From contig CAKRKO010000043.1 in NCBI GenBank assembly GCA_934358495.1, positions 1 through 22,186 of the forward strand: a stretch of 22,186 nucleotides of DNA, written 5' to 3'. Position numbers and translations under genes: made by a program. The stretch comes from an uncultured Eubacterium sp. Lineage in GTDB: Bacteria; Bacillota; Clostridia; Lachnospirales; Lachnospiraceae. Below, piece after piece: positions 14,776 through 22,186 of the stretch (positions within the stretch are counted from its first letter, which is position 1; each line of letters begins with the position of its first letter). Under the pieces are notes generated by a model. The model searched no databases. It saw only the letters and a list, made by a program, of their open reading frames with translations, and was not told where the DNA came from.

Positions 14776-16017
14776 TTACTCCTTTTCCCACACCTGTTCC
14801 AGCGCATCAAGACATTCCCGCATAACGTCTGTGTCCGCATAATCCCGCACACCAAAAAGCATCTTCTGAAATACCTTCGCGGCAGTCTGCTCCACTGCAT
14901 CCGCCAGCTGATGACAGGTTTCCGGGGACAGATTCATCTCATGGAATGTCTTTCCCATGCGCCAGCTTACATCCTGTGCTGCCAGTGTGCCAAGTTCCCG
15001 GATCTCCGGAATCATATCTTTGCACTCGTACCAGGAGGTAAACTCTGCCACTTCCTCTTCCACCAGCTTCTGCGCTACTGCAATCTGTACTTTCTGTGCT
15101 TCTGAAACGCCGGCTCCGGTCTGAAAATCATCAATATTAAATACTTCTGCCTGCTCCAGATCACTAATTTCCGGATCAATATCCCTTGGCACTGCCAAAT
15201 CGATAAACGTCATTTTATGGCCATGTGGCAATCCCTGGATTCCGTCTTTTTCCAACGTCAGATTTGGACTTGCCGTGGCAGAAACCACATAGCGACACTC
15301 CGGAATTTTTATATAACGTTCCCCATAATGGATACGCTCACAGCCCTCCGGGATCTTCACTTCCCCGCTATGATACTGACGCACCGTCACTGTCACATTT
15401 GCACCGCGTTCCTGAAAGGCCCGGGCCGTCAGTCTTCCCATCTCACCATTTCCGATAACGAGACATTCCTGTCCCTCAAAACAGTATCCCTGTTCTTCTA
15501 ACTGACATAACGCTGCTGCAATGGCAGATGTATTTCCTTTCGGGATTGCCACCTGAGTTTTGATTTTTTTCCCTATGGTGACAGCCATACGAAACAATGT
15601 TTTCAACACAGTATCTGCCACATCACAAAGTCTTGCATATTCCAGTGCTTCCCGCACCTGGGTCAGAATCTGATCTTCCCCGATAATTCTTGATTTGAGA
15701 CCACCGGTCAGCAGAAAAAGATGTCTGACTGCCTCATCACCGCTTCTGTTGCAAAACAGTGTTTTCAAATGTGACTGATCTGCTTTTGGAATCTCTCTTA
15801 CATGGCAGACCAGACTGTACAGATCCAGTTCTGTTTCCAGTGATACATATAATTCTGTCCGGTTACAGGTAGACAGTAACACGCAGCCATCCACGCCCTG
15901 CTGCCGGATGACTGCCTCCATTAATTCTTTTTGCTTCGCTTTTGTCATTGAAAACAACTCCCGCTCCGCAACCGTCGCTCTGCTGTGATCAATTCCTATC
16001 ATCTGTATCTTTATCAT
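14776..16017 (-). CDS. hemA: Glutamyl-tRNA reductase
   Basis: HemA reduces glutamyl-tRNA(Glu) to glutamate-1-semialdehyde with NADPH, the first committed step of tetrapyrrole synthesis. The protein has 413 residues. The catalytic cysteine is C51 in LLSTCNRTELY. The N-terminal IDHSRATVAERE, the central IIGEDQILTQVREA (about 131-144) and the dinucleotide loop VIGNGEMGRLTA near 189-200 are all present. The C-terminal dimerisation helix is intact. Its ATG overlaps the cbiC stop by four bases (ATGA). Placement inside a cob cluster suggests that precursor supply is tuned to corrinoid demand. Confidence 0.96.
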   Translation of the reverse strand: MIKIQMIGIDHSRATVAERELFSMTKAKQKELMEAVIRQQGVDGCVLLSTCNRTELYVSLETELDLYSLVCHVREIPKADQSHLKTLFCNRSGDEAVRHLFLLTGGLKSRIIGEDQILTQVREALEYARLCDVADTVLKTLFRMAVTIGKKIKTQVAIPKGNTSAIAAALCQLEEQGYCFEGQECLVIGNGEMGRLTARAFQERGANVTVTVRQYHSGEVKIPEGCERIHYGERYIKIPECRYVVSATASPNLTLEKDGIQGLPHGHKMTFIDLAVPRDIDPEISDLEQAEVFNIDDFQTGAGVSEAQKVQIAVAQKLVEEEVAEFTSWYECKDMIPEIRELGTLAAQDVSWRMGKTFHEMNLSPETCHQLADAVEQTAAKVFQKMLFGVRDYADTDVMRECLDALEQVWEKE

Positions 16018-16667
16018 CGTTTCTTTGCACCTCTGCTGCTGTCAAGATCATATAATAAGGCATTACAGATTGCTGCTGCCACATTGCTGCCACCTTTTCT
16101 GCCTCTTGCCACAATGTACGGCACACCACTCTCCATGATGAGTTCCTTTGCCTGTACCACATTCACAAATCCCACAGGAACACCGATGATCAGTGCCGGA
16201 GCAATTTTTCCTTCCATGATCAGTTCATGCAAACGGATCAGTGCGGTAGGTGCATTTCCCACTGCGAAGATCAACGGTCCCGGAAGTGATGCCGCCTTGT
16301 CAATGCTTGCTGCTGATCTGGTGCATCCACATTCTTTTGCAGCAGCCGCCACATCCTCATCTGAAATAAAATTGTATGCCTGTCCACCGAGATTTTCCAG
16401 GGCACGTTTGTTAATGCCGGACCAGGCCATTTTCGTGTCTGTAATAATGCTTGCTCCCTGCAGCAGGGCTTCCTTTGCCCGCTCCAGCGCATCCTCAGAA
16501 AAAGTCAATGTCTGCGCATAGTCAAAATCTGCACTTGTATGGATCACACGTTTGATGATGTGTGCTTTGTCCTCCGGCAATTGAATTCCCATCTCTTCGA
16601 GTTCCTGCCCGATGATCTCCATACTTCTTTTTTCTATATCCATTGGTTTTACATGTTCAAACTCCAT
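16014..16667 (-). CDS. cbiC: Precorrin-8X / cobalt-precorrin-8 methylmutase
   Basis: CbiC/CobH moves a methyl group from C11 to C12 of the ring, giving hydrogenobyrinic or cobyrinic acid. The chosen form has 217 residues, with the catalytic histidine H43 in RVIHTSADFDYA. The segments TDTKMAWSGI, GNAPTALI and PVGFVNVVQAKE, and the ending GRKGGSNVAAA, match the family. GAGGAG seven bases before the ATG at 16667 favours it over an in-frame ATG five codons upstream, which falls within that ribosome binding site. It overlaps hemA by four bases. About 86 bases without a recognisable signal separate it from cobQ. Confidence 0.95.
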   Translation of the reverse strand: MEFEHVKPMDIEKRSMEIIGQELEEMGIQLPEDKAHIIKRVIHTSADFDYAQTLTFSEDALERAKEALLQGASIITDTKMAWSGINKRALENLGGQAYNFISDEDVAAAAKECGCTRSAASIDKAASLPGPLIFAVGNAPTALIRLHELIMEGKIAPALIIGVPVGFVNVVQAKELIMESGVPYIVARGRKGGSNVAAAICNALLYDLDSSRGAKKR

Positions 16668-16753
16668 CTTTCGTCTCCTCATATACTGCCATCTACATGT
16701 TATATCTGAATGCTGTCTGAATCCGTACGCACAGTCCTCACTGCATTCTGTAC

Positions 16754-18271
16754 TTATTGCAGTCCATTTTCCAGAATCCGGTAAATGGCATCCATATCCA
16801 GATGCTGACGCAGGATATCCGCCATCTTATCATACTGTGTCTCTTTATAAGCTGCGTAATCCACCTGAGCCAGTCCTTTCGGATCTATGCCCTTTCTCTC
16901 TGCCAGGGCACGCACTACTGCATTTACCACGTCCATACTGTCAAAAATGCCATGTACATAGCTTCCGTACACATTTTCACCCATGGCACCTTCTGTTTTT
17001 ATCTCTGACTGTGCCACATTCGTATCATGAATAACGGTCAACGGTTCCGTTCCTACAGCACTGATGCTTTGTCCCATGTGAATCTCATATCCGGTAAAAT
17101 CCACATTGGAAAGCCCGGCCAATATGCCTGTTACAGTTCCAAAGGTACCATTCACCCGGGTTCTTGTCTTTTCCTCTGTAAAAACAGTCCGCATCGGAAG
17201 AAGACCCATACCACGCATACTGCCTCCTTCTTCCACACAATTCGGATCATCCAGAAATTCTCCAAGCATCTGATAACCGCCACAGATGCCAAATACCGGA
17301 CAGCCTGCCGCATGCGCCTTCAGCACGGAAGCCTCAACCCCCGACTGACGCATCCATGTCAGATCATGCATGGTATTTTTTGTGCCCGGAAGCAGGATCA
17401 GATCCGGATGCCCCAGCTGTGCCGCTCTGGACACATAGCGCACGGACACACCCGGAATGCTTTCAAATATGTTAAAATCCGTAAAATTAGAAATACGGGG
17501 CAGACGGATCACTGCGATATCGATCTGAGCAACTTCCTTATGACTACTCATCCGCTCGCTTAAGCTGTCCTCATCCTCCACATCAATATCCATGTACGGA
17601 GCCACACCAACCACCGGCCGGTCACAGATGTTTTCCAGCATCTCAATTCCCGGATCCAGAATCGTTTTATCCCCACGGAATTTATTGATGATCAGTCCTT
17701 TTACGATCTTTTTTTCCTCTTCTTCCAGCAGCATCATCGTTCCCGCCAACTGTGCGAACACACCGCCACGATCTATATCGCCCACCAGAAGCACCGGAGC
17801 TTTTGCCATCTTTGCCATTCCCATATTGACGATATCATCATTTTTCAGATTGATTTCCGCCGGAGAGCCTGCGCCCTCGATCACAATGATATCTGCCTGT
17901 TCTTCCAGTGCATGATAAGCTTTCATAATATCCGGAACCAGCTGCTTTTTGTATTTAAAATAATCTCTGGCACTCATGGTAGAAAGTACTTCCCCATTGA
18001 CGATCACCTGAGAGCCGGTATCATTTGTTGGTTTTAACAAAATCGGATTCATCAGAACGGAAGGCTCGATTCCTGCTGCCTCCGCCTGCATGACCTGGGC
18101 CCGCCCCATCTCAAGCCCCTCTCTCGTAATAAAAGAATTCAGTGCCATGTTCTGGGATTTAAAAGGTGCCACCCGATAGCCATCCTGTTTAAAAATCCGG
18201 CAAAGGCCTGCCGCCAGCAGACTTTTTCCTGCATTTGACATGGTTCCCTGTATCATAATTGCTTTTGCCAT
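16754..18271 (-). CDS. cobQ: Cobyric acid synthase
   Basis: CobQ (CbiP in the anaerobic nomenclature) amidates carboxylates b, d, e and g of adenosylcobyrinic a,c-diamide using ATP and glutamine. The 505 residues comprise an N-terminal BioD-like synthetase domain, with a GTMSNAGKS phosphate loop (residues 9-17) and DRGGVFAQL near 167-175. A C-terminal triad glutaminase domain follows, with nucleophile C330 in FGICGGYQ and histidine H440 in SYVHGIFD. AGAGGGGG a few bases upstream gives a clear start, directly after the cobD stop. All catalytic residues are present. Confidence 0.96.
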   Translation of the reverse strand: MAKAIMIQGTMSNAGKSLLAAGLCRIFKQDGYRVAPFKSQNMALNSFITREGLEMGRAQVMQAEAAGIEPSVLMNPILLKPTNDTGSQVIVNGEVLSTMSARDYFKYKKQLVPDIMKAYHALEEQADIIVIEGAGSPAEINLKNDDIVNMGMAKMAKAPVLLVGDIDRGGVFAQLAGTMMLLEEEEKKIVKGLIINKFRGDKTILDPGIEMLENICDRPVVGVAPYMDIDVEDEDSLSERMSSHKEVAQIDIAVIRLPRISNFTDFNIFESIPGVSVRYVSRAAQLGHPDLILLPGTKNTMHDLTWMRQSGVEASVLKAHAAGCPVFGICGGYQMLGEFLDDPNCVEEGGSMRGMGLLPMRTVFTEEKTRTRVNGTFGTVTGILAGLSNVDFTGYEIHMGQSISAVGTEPLTVIHDTNVAQSEIKTEGAMGENVYGSYVHGIFDSMDVVNAVVRALAERKGIDPKGLAQVDYAAYKETQYDKMADILRQHLDMDAIYRILENGLQ

Positions 18272-19321
18272 CTATATCCCCCTCTTCTCTGGTAAAATTT
18301 CCCGCAGTGCTTTTAAAAATGCCTGATTGTCCGCTTCTCCCCGCACGGAGATCCGGAAAAATCCTTCCCGCAGTCCATCATAATTTCCGCAGTTTCGGAT
18401 CATAAATCCCATCTGCCGCATAGCAGTTTCAAAGCCTGGTTCCGCACGGAAAAAGATATAATTTGCCGCGGAACCGTATACTTTCAGACCTGCCGCAGTC
18501 AATCCTTCTAAAAGTACCGCTTTCTGCTCTGCCATCAGTTTCCGGCTTTTCTTCACAAACTCTGTTTCTTTCACAGCTGCAATGCCCGCCGCCTGCGCCG
18601 GCACCGACACATTCCATGGCTGAGACACCTGCTCCATTTTTCGGATCAGTTCCACATCACTACAGATACCGTATCCCAGGCGAAGTCCTGCCATGCCATA
18701 CATTTTTGTAAACGCCTTTAATAAAAAAATCTTCGAATTTTCCGCTACCAGCGGCAATAATGTATGTGCCATGCCATCTTCCAGGAAATCATGAAAACAC
18801 TCATCCATCAAAAGACAGGTTCCTGTTTTCGCACACCGGACAGCAATCTGCTCTGACAGCTTCTGATCAATGAGTTGTCCCGTCGGATTATTCGGATTGC
18901 ACAGCACTACCACATCTGTGTCTTTTTGAATCTGCTCCAGAAACTCCTCCTGCAGTTGGAAATCCTCGTCTTCCCGCAGCGTCACTTTCCTCAGATGACA
19001 GTCCACACTTTCCAATGCCTGCCGATACTCATAAAAAGATGGTACCGGAAGCAGTGCTTCCTTCGGCTTTAACGCCAATACAAAAGAAAAAATCACATCC
19101 GCCGCACCATTACCGCAGAAAATCCATTCTGTCGGAACGCCCTCCTTTTTTGCAATGGCCTCTTTCAGTGCTTCACACTCAGGATCCGGATACCAGACCG
19201 ACGCGTCTATGGCATCTTTTGCCGCCTGTCTGACGCTCTCCGGCATTCCAAGGAAATTTATATTTGCAGAATAATCCACCAGCCCCTGATTGCGATAGAT
19301 ATCTCCGCCATGCTTATGCAT
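18272..19321 (-). CDS. cobD: Threonine-phosphate decarboxylase (PLP aminotransferase fold)
   Basis: CobD makes (R)-1-amino-2-propanol O-2-phosphate, the linker between corrin ring and nucleotide loop. It is 349 residues from the chosen start. The HGGD N-terminus and the SANINFLG motif (18-25) are typical of CobD as opposed to histidinol-phosphate aminotransferase. Other PLP-fold motifs are CNPNNPTG (141-148), MDECFHDF (172-179) and the Schiff-base lysine K206 in AFTKMYGMAGLRLGYG. A GTG at 19330 is in frame, but GAGG about eight bases before the ATG at 19321 favours the latter. Its stop codon abuts cobQ; the cbiB gene, whose product uses the linker, is directly upstream. Confidence 0.92.
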   Translation of the reverse strand: MHKHGGDIYRNQGLVDYSANINFLGMPESVRQAAKDAIDASVWYPDPECEALKEAIAKKEGVPTEWIFCGNGAADVIFSFVLALKPKEALLPVPSFYEYRQALESVDCHLRKVTLREDEDFQLQEEFLEQIQKDTDVVVLCNPNNPTGQLIDQKLSEQIAVRCAKTGTCLLMDECFHDFLEDGMAHTLLPLVAENSKIFLLKAFTKMYGMAGLRLGYGICSDVELIRKMEQVSQPWNVSVPAQAAGIAAVKETEFVKKSRKLMAEQKAVLLEGLTAAGLKVYGSAANYIFFRAEPGFETAMRQMGFMIRNCGNYDGLREGFFRISVRGEADNQAFLKALREILPEKRGI

Positions 19322-19374
19322 TGGCCTCACCTCGTTTCTTATATAGAATTACACGGATTGCTCTGCGCTTTTCT

Positions 19375-20346
19375 TCAGCAAAGAACCAGCACAAGAAGCT
19401 TTATCCCATTAAACACGATCATTCCCAGGGCACTTGCCGCATAAAGTAACCGGTTTGCCCGGGCGATATCCGCAATTTCCACTGGCCGTATCGGATCCCC
19501 GATCGTCGGTTTCTCATGTTTTTTTCCAAAATACCAGGCATCTCCTGCCAGCTGAACCTGCAGTGCTCCCGCCATGACCGCCTCGGTCTGCGCAGAATTC
19601 GGACTTGCATGGCACAGACGGTCTCTCTTAAAAATCTTCCATGCATTTTTTCCATCCAGCTTCACAAGCGGAGCTGCCAGAACCATCAGGATTCCCGAAA
19701 TTCTTGACGGAATGAAATTCATCACATCATCAAATTTTGCTGCCGCTCGTCCAAAATACAGGAATTTGTCATTTTTGTAACCAACCATGGAATCCATGGT
19801 ATTGACTGCCTTATAAAAATAACCCAGTACCGGCCCACCGATCATCATATAAAACATCGGTGCCAGAATACCATCGGAAGTATTCTCCGCCACGGTTTCC
19901 ACCGCCGCTTTTACCACACCGGTCTCTGTCAGATCTTTCGTATCCCGACCCACGATCATAGATACGGCATACCGGCCGGCCTCCAGTCCTTCTGTTTCCA
20001 ATGCTTTGGCCACTTTCATGCTCTCTGTCTTCAGTGATTTTGTCGCCAGGATCGTATAGCACATATACGTCTCAACCGCAAATCCAAGCCAGAACCAAAT
20101 TCGGTAACACACAAGCAGTAAAACAAGCGGAATTACAGTGGAAATCCCGGTAACAAGAATCACCAGCAGCACCCCCGCCGCCAGATCCTTCTGTTCACTT
20201 TTTCCTGTTCGCAGTCTCTTTTCAAAAAAAGAAATCATATTTCCGATAAAACAAATGGGATGCCACATCCCATGGGGATCTCCGATGATGAGATCCAGCA
20301 CATAGCCGGCCACAAGGGCCGCAATCGTTGCATACATGTACATCAT
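19375..20346 (-). CDS. cbiB: Adenosylcobinamide-phosphate synthase CbiB
   Basis: CbiB is an integral membrane enzyme that attaches the aminopropanol phosphate arm to adenosylcobyric acid. The 323-residue protein has the N-terminal signature LDLIIGDPHGMWHP (residues 17-30), several hydrophobic helices (about 5-22, 55-80, 85-105, 155-175, 205-220 and the C-terminus), the VAENTSDG and NTMDSMVGY motifs in the middle, and an SPNSAQTEAVMAGALQVQL segment. It begins one base after the short cobU-like gene and could be coupled to it. Tandem ATG codons (20346 and 20343) leave the start uncertain by one residue. Some databases call this gene cobD. Confidence 0.95.
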   Translation of the reverse strand: MMYMYATIAALVAGYVLDLIIGDPHGMWHPICFIGNMISFFEKRLRTGKSEQKDLAAGVLLVILVTGISTVIPLVLLLVCYRIWFWLGFAVETYMCYTILATKSLKTESMKVAKALETEGLEAGRYAVSMIVGRDTKDLTETGVVKAAVETVAENTSDGILAPMFYMMIGGPVLGYFYKAVNTMDSMVGYKNDKFLYFGRAAAKFDDVMNFIPSRISGILMVLAAPLVKLDGKNAWKIFKRDRLCHASPNSAQTEAVMAGALQVQLAGDAWYFGKKHEKPTIGDPIRPVEIADIARANRLLYAASALGMIVFNGIKLLVLVLC

Positions 20347-20347
20347 T

Positions 20348-20695
20348 TTATTTTATGCGGGTTCCAATTCCACAGGTGACACGGTATACCGCCTCCGCCT
20401 GTTTCGCCAGTTCACAGGTCAGACGTCCGGTGCGCTCCCTCCATGCCCGCTCAAAAGCATCCATGGGAACAACACCGCATCCCAATTCATTGCACACGAT
20501 GATCTGGTCCGGATCCTGTTCTAACTTCTCCCGCAACTCCTCTTCTATATTTCGCTCCGCCTTCATGCAGTCCTTTACCCATACATGAAACTGTGAAAAC
20601 AGGGTGACTTCTCTCCCAGCCTGTTTCTGCTGTTCCAGAAGTGTTCCCGCAAATGCGGTTTTCCCCTGATAAGCCCCACCAATGACAAGTATCAT
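20348..20695 (-). CDS. Short CobU-like paralogue lacking the guanylylation motif
   Basis: This 115-residue P-loop protein is related to CobU/CobP but much shorter than the usual about 180 residues. The Walker A motif is GGAYQGKT (6-13). The C-terminal half keeps CobU hallmarks: NELGCGVVPMDAFERAWRERTGRL (as NE near 69-70 through L92) and VTCGIGTRIK at the end. The segment with the guanylylated histidine (HRxxR) is missing; only an FHVWVKD segment stands near there. It may retain a kinase or regulatory role, but I cannot assign an activity. AAGGAGG ten bases upstream gives a strong start. A second, complete cobU lies two genes upstream. Confidence 0.75.
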   Translation of the reverse strand: MILVIGGAYQGKTAFAGTLLEQQKQAGREVTLFSQFHVWVKDCMKAERNIEEELREKLEQDPDQIIVCNELGCGVVPMDAFERAWRERTGRLTCELAKQAEAVYRVTCGIGTRIK

Positions 20696-20715
20696 ATTTC
20701 AAATACCTCCTTCGC

Positions 20716-20778
20716 ATCTCAGTCAAATTCAAGTATCCCACTTCTACAAATAGTGACTGGTAACAAATCTGCAGATTT
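20716..20778. repeat. Diverged second copy of the palindromic repeat, plus 14-bp palindrome
   Basis: Read on the plus strand, 20716-20770 resembles the minus strand of 6857-6946. Shared blocks are ATCTCAGTC, TCCCACTTCT, CAA, GTGA and TAACAA-TCT in the same order. The long outer arms are no longer intact, so the copy is decayed. It ends in the perfect palindrome AAATCTGCAGATTT (20765-20778), which touches the cobS stop codon. The repeat lies in the only sizeable gap within the cobU-cobS-cobU2-cbiB run. Confidence 0.6.
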
Positions 20779-21528
20779 CTACTGCAAAATCACCACATAT
20801 GCCATGACAAGCTCACAGATCTGCAGGAAAAAGCCCTGAATATCTCCTGTAATGCCGCCAAATTTCTTCATAGCCATCCGTCTGCAGCAAAGGCAGACAA
20901 TCACAGCTGACGCTGACGCCGTTGCCCCGCGCACCGGATCCAGCCATATCATAGCCGCCATACAGATTGCTGCTTCCACCACCAGAATGATTCTGCAGCG
21001 TTTCTGGTCTGCCGCCTGAGCAAAAGTCGCTGCCAGACCACTGTTTTTTGCACAGTGAAACGTGCAGATTCCAAAGCCGCTCAATGCCCTGCTTAGGAAA
21101 AATCCCAAAGCCAGTACGCTGATGTCTTCCGGTACAGCCTCTGTCCAGATACCAAAAAGTGCCAAAAAATATCCACAGCACACAATAATGGCAAATGCTC
21201 CGGCATGAGAATCTTTTAATATCTCCAACCGGCGCTCCCTGGGTTGCCAGGAACTCAAAGCATCCGCCGTATCAAGCAATCCATCCAGATGGATCCCGCC
21301 TGTAATAAGCACCGGAATCAGCACTGAAACAGCTGCCTTTAAAATGATTCCGATTCCAAGCAGATCACTGACCAGAAACCAGAGCCACACCAAAACACCA
21401 ACCGCCGCACCGATCCACGGAAAAAAGCAGAGCGTGTTTTTCATATTTTTTTCGTTCCACTCGATCTGTGGCATTGGTACCTTGGAATACATGGAAAACG
21501 CAACCACGATACTTTCCAGAATAATCAT
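20779..21528 (-). CDS. cobS: Adenosylcobinamide-GDP ribazoletransferase
   Basis: CobS joins adenosylcobinamide-GDP to alpha-ribazole (or its phosphate) at the membrane, the last assembly step of the cobamide. It is 249 residues from the chosen start, with the diagnostic metal-binding signature GGIHLDGLLDTADA (77-90) and multiple hydrophobic helices. AAGGAG nine bases before the ATG at 21528 supports this start; an upstream in-frame ATG at 21615 would give an unlikely hydrophilic extension inside cobU. The ATG overlaps the cobU stop by four bases (ATGA), so the pair is translationally coupled, as expected for consecutive pathway enzymes. Confidence 0.95.
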   Translation of the reverse strand: MIILESIVVAFSMYSKVPMPQIEWNEKNMKNTLCFFPWIGAAVGVLVWLWFLVSDLLGIGIILKAAVSVLIPVLITGGIHLDGLLDTADALSSWQPRERRLEILKDSHAGAFAIIVCCGYFLALFGIWTEAVPEDISVLALGFFLSRALSGFGICTFHCAKNSGLAATFAQAADQKRCRIILVVEAAICMAAMIWLDPVRGATASASAVIVCLCCRRMAMKKFGGITGDIQGFFLQICELVMAYVVILQ

Positions 21529-22082
21529 ACTCTCACGCTCCTTGTCACAACCGTTCTGTCGTATTCTTTCCCTTTGATACAAATCGGAATGCCACACACT
21601 ACTTCGAACACACAATCCGCCATGGCTGCCGCTTCCTGATTTAGCTGACCAAGGATTTTCAGATACTGCTCTGTCTCCGGATCGTATTCCACCCCGTCGG
21701 AAAAAATATCATTGCTGACAATGACCAGGTGTTTCGCCTGTCCGGCCAGATAATGCAACCCTTCTTTCAGAACTTCTTCACAGGAATATCCACGTCCGTC
21801 CGGGGCGAACACTTCATTTGCCACCAGATTCGACATACATTCCAACAACGCCGTACATTCTTGTGGCAGACAGATATCCTCCATGTGTGTGCCCTGCTCA
21901 ATGGTCTCAAATCCCTTGCCGCTTCTGGCTTTTCTATGTTTTTTCACACGGGCATGGCTCTCTTCATCATAGGCCTGCATGGTTGCAATATAACGTTTTT
22001 TGTGCGCCGGCAGCTTCATGCAGATACTTTCCGCAAACTCTGACTTTCCGCTGCCGCTGCCCCCCATTACCAATACAATCAT
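21525..22082 (-). CDS. cobU: Adenosylcobinamide kinase / adenosylcobinamide-phosphate guanylyltransferase
   Basis: CobU phosphorylates adenosylcobinamide and then transfers GMP to it. The 185-residue protein has the Walker A motif GGSGSGKS (7-14) and the segment RVKKHRKAR. Here H49 aligns by motif with the histidine that carries GMP in Salmonella CobU. An IVSND segment (near 120-124) corresponds to the family's IVSNE strand, and CGIPICIKG lies near the C-terminus. The stretch after IVSND is unusual: the family's GMGIVP is replaced by FSDGVEYDP. AGAAGG six bases upstream gives the start. It is the most upstream gene of the cluster visible here. Confidence 0.92.
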   Translation of the reverse strand: MIVLVMGGSGSGKSEFAESICMKLPAHKKRYIATMQAYDEESHARVKKHRKARSGKGFETIEQGTHMEDICLPQECTALLECMSNLVANEVFAPDGRGYSCEEVLKEGLHYLAGQAKHLVIVSNDIFSDGVEYDPETEQYLKILGQLNQEAAAMADCVFEVVCGIPICIKGKEYDRTVVTRSVRV

Positions 22083-22186
22083 TTTTATCCTTCTGTCCTC
22101 TTCCTTTCAGTCAAAACACCCAAATCTTGATTACACGGATTGTTCCGTGCTTTGCACTCCCACAATCCTTCCCGCTATTCGCATAT
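22083..22186 (-). promoter_or_regulatory. Leader region upstream of cobU with alternative hairpins
   Basis: Apart from the cobU ribosome binding site, this end of the window holds two overlapping inverted repeats: CACGGA/TCCGTG around 22136-22151 and GTGC/GCAC around 22149-22159. They share the bases GTG, so they cannot both form at once. I see no B12-box (GCCACTG-type) sequence, so a cobalamin riboswitch is not visible here, though one may lie further upstream. A 13-base word, ATTACACGGATTG, in this region recurs at about 19348-19360 between cbiB and cobD. Confidence 0.35.

Noticed and set aside
21529..21615. Upstream extension of cobS to an ATG at 21615
   Set aside because: The extension is hydrophilic, lies wholly within cobU and lacks a ribosome binding site, whereas AAGGAG precedes the ATG at 21528.

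Overview
This 22.2 kb window looks like chromosome from an anaerobic, probably spore-forming member of the Bacillota, most likely Lachnospiraceae. The grounds are moderate GC content with AT-rich gaps, strong AGGAGG-type ribosome binding sites, a YlmC/YmxH sporulation-family protein, a flavin thioredoxin reductase of the clostridial type without a recognisable NADPH motif, a clostridial Rpn/PD-(D/E)XK protein, and an anaerobic-type cobamide pathway. Every gene I can support lies on the minus strand, so the text is best read from the right end to the left.

Right part (about 22082 to 6973). This is one long, tightly packed cluster for tetrapyrrole and cobamide synthesis. In transcription order it holds cobU, cobS, a short CobU paralogue, cbiB, cobD, cobQ/cbiP, cbiC, hemA, a CysG-N type precorrin-2 dehydrogenase, hemC, a cobA-hemD fusion, hemB and hemL. 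Together hemA, hemL, hemB, hemC and hemD make uroporphyrinogen III from glutamyl-tRNA. CobA and the dehydrogenase take it to sirohydrochlorin. CbiC, CobQ, CbiB, CobD, CobU and CobS cover late ring rearrangement, amidation, the aminopropanol arm and nucleotide loop assembly. The central ring-contraction genes (cbiK/L/H/F/G/D/J/E/T/A) are not in the window. No cobalamin riboswitch is visible. An N-acetylmuramoyl-alanine amidase and a HEAT-repeat methyltransferase follow hemL so closely that they are probably cotranscribed.

Middle (about 6950 to 3777). A structured repeat precedes an isolated glpP antiterminator gene, which ends in a clear terminator. After about 340 bases of AT-rich spacer comes an Rpn-family gene with a 69-bp tandem repeat in its coiled-coil tail. 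It abuts a metallophosphoesterase gene with no gap.

Left part (about 3743 to 99). These are housekeeping genes: a thioredoxin reductase-like flavoprotein, ychF with a possible 43-codon leader ORF, ylmC/ymxH, nrdR and yqeG.

The most interesting non-gene signals are: (1) a 151-bp MITE-like element with 14-bp terminal inverted repeats and 9-bp flanking direct repeats, inserted exactly at the stop codon of the precorrin-2 dehydrogenase gene; (2) two diverged copies of a palindromic repeat, upstream of glpP and between cobS and the short cobU; (3) a promoter whose transcript would begin with a terminator-like hairpin containing the start codon of a possible small protein upstream of ychF. I found no tRNA, rRNA, CRISPR array, phage or defence island.
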